Shown here piece by piece: positions 21,800 to 26,132 of a stretch of 26,132 nucleotides of DNA. The stretch is taken from assembly GCA_016930995.1 (NCBI GenBank), contig JAFGFQ010000043.1, forward strand, positions 1-26,132, given 5' to 3'. The notes beneath the pieces were generated by a model that did no database searches, was not told the DNA's origin, and worked only from the letters and a program-made list of their open reading frames with translations. Origin of the DNA: Thermoplasmatota archaeon (GTDB taxonomy: Archaea; Thermoplasmatota; E2; DHVEG-1). A program made the position numbers and the translations under genes. Every line of letters begins with the position of its first letter. Positions within the stretch are counted from its first letter, which is position 1.

Positions 21800-23141
21800 A
21801 CGCAGATTTTTTTTGTTCAGAATCCCTGTAGAGTACTGCAAGGAAGGCAGCGATGAAGCACATCACTGCTGCCGGGATAAACGCGTATAAGAAACTCATC
21901 TGAGCATCCTGGACCCAACCAGCAAGCAGAGGACCTACGATACCACCGATCCCATAGGAGGTGAAGATAAACCCATAGTTCAACCCGAGGTTCTCCGCAC
22001 CAAACGAGTCTGCGCATGCCGCAGGGAATAAGGCAAAGTTCCCACCGAAGTTAAAACCGATCAATGCAGCTACAATATAGAAGGTATACGGATTTGCTGT
22101 GGTGTAAAAAAAGACAACCATCATGATTCCTTGGAAGAGGAACATGGAAAGAAGAGCTTTCCGTCGTCCGATCCGGTCTGAGACCTGCCCCCAGATAATC
22201 CGTCCTGCGCCATTAAAGATAGGAAGACAGATAGCCGCTCCAAGCACTGCAAAATCAGCAGCCTCAATCGCACTAAACCCATTCGCGGTGAATCCATCAG
22301 TAGGACTTTTCGCGAAGTTCTGGACATTGCCAATCACCATAAGACCTGCGAGGGCACCGATGAAAAACATCATCCAGAGCAGATAGAACCCTTTTTTTCT
22401 ACACATCTCCCGTGGTTTACAATTGATGCCTGTTTTTTTATCTGGGGATTCACAAGCCTGGGGAGTCCACCCTGCAGGCTTCCATCCTGCCGGGGGATTC
22501 TTCATCACAAGCGCCCCAAGAGTGACAAGGACCAAAAAAGCAATCCCATAAATCAAGAAGGCATTGTTGACGTTTTCGACGGTGTACTGGGTGATAAGAC
22601 CAGTAAACCCAAGGATGCTTGGGGGATTGGCGATCAAAATCCAGATGAATGCACCAAAGCCGAACCCGGCGACTGCCAAACCACTGACTAATCCTTTCTT
22701 GTCCGGGAACCACTTCACCCCTGTTGCGATAGGGACTACATATGCTAACCCAATACCGGTCCCCGCGATCATTCCAATACAGATGAGTTTTCCGATAAAA
22801 CTTGCACCAGCAAAAGAGGCACAAATATATCCTAACCCCAGCAAAGTCCCACCAAATAAAGCGACCTTCATCGGACCGTATCTAAGCTGCAAACGACCAC
22901 CAATGATAGTAAAAATCGCAAAAAAAAGCAACCCTGTGCTAAAAATCGCCTGTGTCTCAGTCTTTGAAAATGCAAATTCACTTGGTGTTGCTGCAGTCCC
23001 CTGCAACGGAGTAGTAAACGCAGACCATGCGTAAATCGCCCCCAGTGCTAACTGAATGAGAATCCCCCCGATGACGATGATCCATCGGTTCATGGTCTTT
23101 GCCGGTTTTTCATCCTTTTGAATAGTCTCATTTCCTGACAT
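21798..23141 (-). CDS. OxlT-like MFS transporter, 447 aa
   Basis: A 12-helix major facilitator of the oxalate/formate antiporter group. Seen are IYAWSAFTTPL in helix 1, QAIFSTGLLF, GRLQLRYGP, a RIIWGQVSDRIGRRKAL loop between helices 8 and 9, and SFGAENLGLNYGFIFTSYGIGG near the end. A ~30-residue loop with three Cys (ACESPDKKTGINCKPREMC) splits the two halves. Relatives move oxalate, formate, lactate or other monocarboxylates. The start is uncertain: ATG at 23141 lies 14 bases from the strong GGAGGTGA, while the ATG at 23093 is the first residue of the conserved core. An overlapping 20-codon frame sits between the two. Confidence 0.88.
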   Translation of the reverse strand: MSGNETIQKDEKPAKTMNRWIIVIGGILIQLALGAIYAWSAFTTPLQGTAATPSEFAFSKTETQAIFSTGLLFFAIFTIIGGRLQLRYGPMKVALFGGTLLGLGYICASFAGASFIGKLICIGMIAGTGIGLAYVVPIATGVKWFPDKKGLVSGLAVAGFGFGAFIWILIANPPSILGFTGLITQYTVENVNNAFLIYGIAFLVLVTLGALVMKNPPAGWKPAGWTPQACESPDKKTGINCKPREMCRKKGFYLLWMMFFIGALAGLMVIGNVQNFAKSPTDGFTANGFSAIEAADFAVLGAAICLPIFNGAGRIIWGQVSDRIGRRKALLSMFLFQGIMMVVFFYTTANPYTFYIVAALIGFNFGGNFALFPAACADSFGAENLGLNYGFIFTSYGIGGIVGPLLAGWVQDAQMSFLYAFIPAAVMCFIAAFLAVLYRDSEQKKSA

Positions 23142-23152
23142 AGAAATAACAT
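23090..23152 (-). other. Possible 20-aa upstream ORF overlapping the OxlT start
   Basis: An out-of-frame ATG at 23152 follows GGAGGTGA by only three bases. The frame runs 20 codons and its TGA overlaps the ATG at 23093, the first residue of the conserved transporter core. It could be a leader peptide coupled to the transporter, or a chance frame inside the 5' end of the gene. Confidence 0.3.
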
Positions 23153-23245
23153 GCCTCACCTCCCCCTGCAAAGAAAGCAGTATTAAATGCCTTTCGATTT
23201 TTCAATATGAACCAGCATTGTAAAAAAAACATAGGAAGGAATGGT

Positions 23246-23353
23246 TCATTTCCAGAGTACAACGACAAACCCTGCGAAGATCATCCCAATGACTATTAAC
23301 ACTGCTATGATTTTAATCATCAAGCTTCGGAGCATTTTCCATGTCAGTTTCAT
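23246..23353 (-). CDS. Small single-span membrane protein, 35 aa, coupled to the synthetase gene
   Basis: The ATG overlaps the synthetase TGA as ATGA, and GGAGAAATC within the synthetase 3' end supplies a ribosome binding site. The product has a basic N-terminus (MKLTWKMLRSLMIK), a hydrophobic helix (IIAVLIVIGMIFAGFVVVL) and a short WK end, so the N-terminus should stay in the cytoplasm. The function is unknown. Confidence 0.6.
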   Translation of the reverse strand: MKLTWKMLRSLMIKIIAVLIVIGMIFAGFVVVLWK

Positions 23354-26067
23354 GATTTCTCCTTTTCTAGTTCCACATAAAATCCGTCGAATGAAACAAT
23401 CATGCTTCCTTTTTTCCCTTTCAGACCCGGTTCGCGTTTCACCTCAAGATACCCTGCTTGAAGCAATCCTTCTTTTCGCGAGGTCGTCACCCCAGGTATT
23501 TCTGAGGAAAGGACATCTTCATGATTCTCAATTTTTTTAATTAACTCCGGCTGATGACTCTTGATCCACTGGACAATCTTTTGGCTCTCGGTCTTAAACG
23601 CAGGGCCAAGTTTCGCAAACACAGGCTCAACAGCAGTAATCGTCTCTTGGATCTCTGGTTTTCCAGGGAAAAACGCATGGGTTTCTGGATACCGTAGGGT
23701 AGAAAAGATAATGGAGCTATTTGTCTTTAACCGTGTGATTGACTCCGAAGAGGCATACGTCGCGGTGGCAGCAATCGGTGCATTCAGGGCGATTCCCTGC
23801 TCACTTTTCCATGCGCGGACTTTCGCGATATAATCCTTTACAATCTCCCCGGTTTGCTCTTTCTCGTCATCGATGAGAACCGGTGAAGGCCACGAAGAAA
23901 GATGAATGCTGCTGTCGTCCTCAAAATTTTTGTAAACCTCATAGTAGATTTCTTCGGTGATATGGGGGAAAAACGGGGCAAACAATTTCACAATGCCAAG
24001 ACCCACCGTATAGAGGGTGTAGCGAATGCTTTCGACATTCTCCTGTTTATAGAGAGATCCTTTGATCATCTCAAGGTAATGGTCTGCAAGCTCATGCCAC
24101 AGGAAATACTCAATATCCTTCATTGCTGGCGAATAATCAAACGTATCCATCTGCAGGGTACATGTCTTGACCAGTTTGCTGTACTTCGTCAAAATCCACA
24201 GGTCGATGTCCTGGAGTACCTTAGGTTTCTTTGGTTTTCCTTCTTTGACGATGTTTCCGATGAACTGCTGCACGTTCCAGAGCTTGCGTAAGAGCTTTGT
24301 TCCTCTGACGACATCCTTGCGACGGAATGGGTTATCTTCCCCAAGAGCACAGCTGGCTGCGTAGCAGCGGAACGCATCAGTCCCATATTCATCGATGACT
24401 TGCAAGGGATCAATGACGTTGCCAAGGCTCGCATGCATCGGGGTGCCATCCTCGGAGAGGATAAAGCCGCCCATCATGATGTCCTCAAAAGGTTTTGTGT
24501 CGGTCAGAAGGCTGCAGCGAAGAATCGTATAGAATGCCCAGGTGCGGATGATGTCATGGGCTTGTGGTCGCAATGACATCGGATAAAGGCGTGTAAATTT
24601 CGTTTCATCGCGATACCAGAAGGTATTATATAGCGGTGAGATGGAAGAATCCATCCAGGTGTCAAAGACGTCCTCACACCCTTGCAGTTTTCCACCGCAT
24701 TTCGGGCAGACCTTCACGGGTGGTGTATCGATGGTTGGGTCCACGTAACAATCCTTAATTCGTGCGAGGACGACCTCACCACATTTGAGACATTCCCAGA
24801 GCGGGATTGGTGTGGCAAAGTACCGCTGTCTGCTAATCACCCAGTCCCATTCAAGGGAGTTGACCCAGTCCTCGAGTCGTATCTTCATAAATTTCGGATA
24901 CCACCGCATTGCGTTACTGGTATCTAGCACCAGTTGTTTGAACGGGATGGTTTTCAAAAACCATTGTTTCGCGTTGATGAACTCCACCGGAGTTTTGCAT
25001 CGCCAGCAGACGCCGACATTCTGCGCGAGTGGCTCTTGCTTCAGGAGCAGCTTATCCTTGGTCATATCCTCGATGATGGCTCTGCGTGCATCTTCAATCT
25101 TCATCCCCTGGTATTTCCCGGTGATCGCTGTCATCTTTCCTTCTTCGTCGATACTCATTTCTAGGGGTAGCTTGTATTTGAACACCCAGTTGAGGTCCTC
25201 TTTATCCCCGACTGTGCAAATCATGACAAGACCAGTCCCAAACTCAGGGTCAACTGCATCGTCTTCAACGATTTTTACTTCCTTGTCAACCGTGGGGACT
25301 TTCACGGATTGGCCGGCCAACCAGGGTGCTCGTTCATCGGTAGGGTGTACCGCGACGATCTGACATGCCGCTAGCATCTCTGGCCGAGTGGTCGCAATTT
25401 CAATGTATACTCCCTGTGTATCTTTGCCAATCCCATGGAACTTCAGGAGTTGTTCATCCTGTGGTTTGGTAAAATAAAATTTGATGGTGTTGAGTTTCGT
25501 GGTACGATCGCTATAGACGACTTCTGCGTCTGCCATCGCAGTCATACAACGGGGACACCAATTGACAGGAAATTCTCCTTTGTAGATATGACCTTTGTTA
25601 AACAGCTCGATGAAGGAGATTTGTGTGATTCGTCGATAGTACTTCGCGTCGGTCTGATAATAAACCGAAGGATCCATGCTCTCCCCCAGTCTGATGAACT
25701 GGTTAGTCATGGTCGCGATGTTCTTCTGGGCAAACTCAGAACATAACTTGGTGAACTCATGACGATCGATGTCTTTTCTAGTGATGTTGAGTTGTCGTTC
25801 GACACGCTCCTCAATTGGGATTCCGTTCACATCGAAACAGAGAGGAAAAAAAACATTAAAACCCCTCATGCGCTTGTATCGGGCGGCAAAATCAATATGG
25901 GTGTAATGCACCGCGTGACCCGCATGCAGCGGACCTGAGGCGTACCGCGGAGGCACATCAATGCTATACGGTTTTTTCTTGCTGTTGAAATCGAAATGAT
26001 AGATTTTCATTTCCTGCCATTGCTTTTGCCATTTGTCTTCGAAGGATTTTTGATTATACTCGGTCAT
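23350..26067 (-). CDS. valS: Class I aminoacyl-tRNA synthetase, probable valyl-tRNA synthetase, 905 aa
   Basis: Archaeal-type ValRS, charging tRNA-Val. The HIGH motif is LHAGHA, in the segment PPRYASGPLHAGHAVHYT near residue 42. FFPLCFDVNGIPIEE follows, then VNWCPRCMTAMADAEV, a CP1 editing domain (TTRPEM), zinc-binding Cys pairs (CWRC, CLKC, CPKC) and the DTWMDSSISPLYN segment. The KMSKS loop reads PMHASLGN, lacking the usual Lys residues. A tRNA-binding helical domain and a C-terminal extension complete it. The ATG at 26067 has GAGGA about eight bases upstream, and TTAATAA near 26115 is the probable TATA box; a GTG at 26103 is in frame. IleRS is the nearest alternative. Confidence 0.88.
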   Translation of the reverse strand: MTEYNQKSFEDKWQKQWQEMKIYHFDFNSKKKPYSIDVPPRYASGPLHAGHAVHYTHIDFAARYKRMRGFNVFFPLCFDVNGIPIEERVERQLNITRKDIDRHEFTKLCSEFAQKNIATMTNQFIRLGESMDPSVYYQTDAKYYRRITQISFIELFNKGHIYKGEFPVNWCPRCMTAMADAEVVYSDRTTKLNTIKFYFTKPQDEQLLKFHGIGKDTQGVYIEIATTRPEMLAACQIVAVHPTDERAPWLAGQSVKVPTVDKEVKIVEDDAVDPEFGTGLVMICTVGDKEDLNWVFKYKLPLEMSIDEEGKMTAITGKYQGMKIEDARRAIIEDMTKDKLLLKQEPLAQNVGVCWRCKTPVEFINAKQWFLKTIPFKQLVLDTSNAMRWYPKFMKIRLEDWVNSLEWDWVISRQRYFATPIPLWECLKCGEVVLARIKDCYVDPTIDTPPVKVCPKCGGKLQGCEDVFDTWMDSSISPLYNTFWYRDETKFTRLYPMSLRPQAHDIIRTWAFYTILRCSLLTDTKPFEDIMMGGFILSEDGTPMHASLGNVIDPLQVIDEYGTDAFRCYAASCALGEDNPFRRKDVVRGTKLLRKLWNVQQFIGNIVKEGKPKKPKVLQDIDLWILTKYSKLVKTCTLQMDTFDYSPAMKDIEYFLWHELADHYLEMIKGSLYKQENVESIRYTLYTVGLGIVKLFAPFFPHITEEIYYEVYKNFEDDSSIHLSSWPSPVLIDDEKEQTGEIVKDYIAKVRAWKSEQGIALNAPIAATATYASSESITRLKTNSSIIFSTLRYPETHAFFPGKPEIQETITAVEPVFAKLGPAFKTESQKIVQWIKSHQPELIKKIENHEDVLSSEIPGVTTSRKEGLLQAGYLEVKREPGLKGKKGSMIVSFDGFYVELEKEKS

Positions 26068-26132
26068 AACAGAGTCCTCATCAGGAGCAGTTGCAGAACG
26101 CACAGTAGATTTTTCCTTATTAAGTTATCTGA

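Noticed and set aside
24785..25363. 192-residue plus-strand frame inside the synthetase gene
   Set aside because: Ser-rich antisense of conserved synthetase sequence.
1..26132. tRNA, rRNA, CRISPR array, insertion sequence or phage genes
   Set aside because: No repeat-spacer pattern, transposase or integrase protein, terminal repeats or tRNA cloverleaf were seen on either strand; tRNA detection by eye is not exhaustive.

Overview
The window reads as a piece of an archaeal chromosome, most likely from an anaerobic member of the Thermoplasmatota. Evidence is an archaeal transcription factor S, an archaeal-type class I aminoacyl-tRNA synthetase (best read as ValRS), an archaeal fusion of hexulose-6-phosphate synthase with an RraA-like domain, and a tungsten/molybdenum aldehyde ferredoxin oxidoreductase (AOR). 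In addition, many genes have a TATA-like box about 25-30 bases before the ATG (leaderless transcripts), while others carry GGAGGTGA-type ribosome binding sites. The lineage is inferred from protein resemblance only. There is no rRNA, tRNA, CRISPR array, transposase or phage gene.

Layout. 1-2.6 kb: small zinc ribbon behind a palindromic promoter, a charged protein with four short basic repeats, a double winged-helix regulator, a gamma-class carbonic anhydrase-like protein, a cold-shock protein and a Cys-rich small protein. 2.7-7.7 kb (all minus strand): secreted metzincin-like protease with calcium-binding repeats, a second double winged-helix regulator, a YgjP-type metallopeptidase, two paralogous secreted proteins of unknown function with the same core promoter, and a small HExxH protein. 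7.8-9.2 kb (minus): TFS, NUDIX hydrolase and MobB. 9.3-12.9 kb (plus): MFS and EamA transporters, a membrane-anchored protein with a sulfite-oxidase-like fold, and a small kinase-like protein.

12.9-17.4 kb holds the most interesting unit: five plus-strand genes with gaps of 0-12 bases, encoding an exported cysteine-less sulfite-oxidase-like domain, an unknown multi-spanning membrane protein, a polyferredoxin, an enlarged AOR and an acetate-transporter-family (AceTr) protein. It looks like a single redox/transport system that interconverts an aldehyde and a carboxylic acid, with acid movement across the membrane. MobB at 8.6 kb could support the cofactor. The gap after this operon contains a possible structured small RNA.

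17.7-26.1 kb: a secreted M14 zinc carboxypeptidase, a 28-residue membrane peptide, a second plus-strand operon (HPS-RraA, a DUF362-type iron-sulfur protein, a small beta-carbonic-anhydrase-like protein), an OxlT-like MFS transporter with an ambiguous start and possible upstream mini-ORF, a 35-residue membrane peptide coupled to the synthetase gene, and the synthetase itself with an abnormal KMSKS loop.
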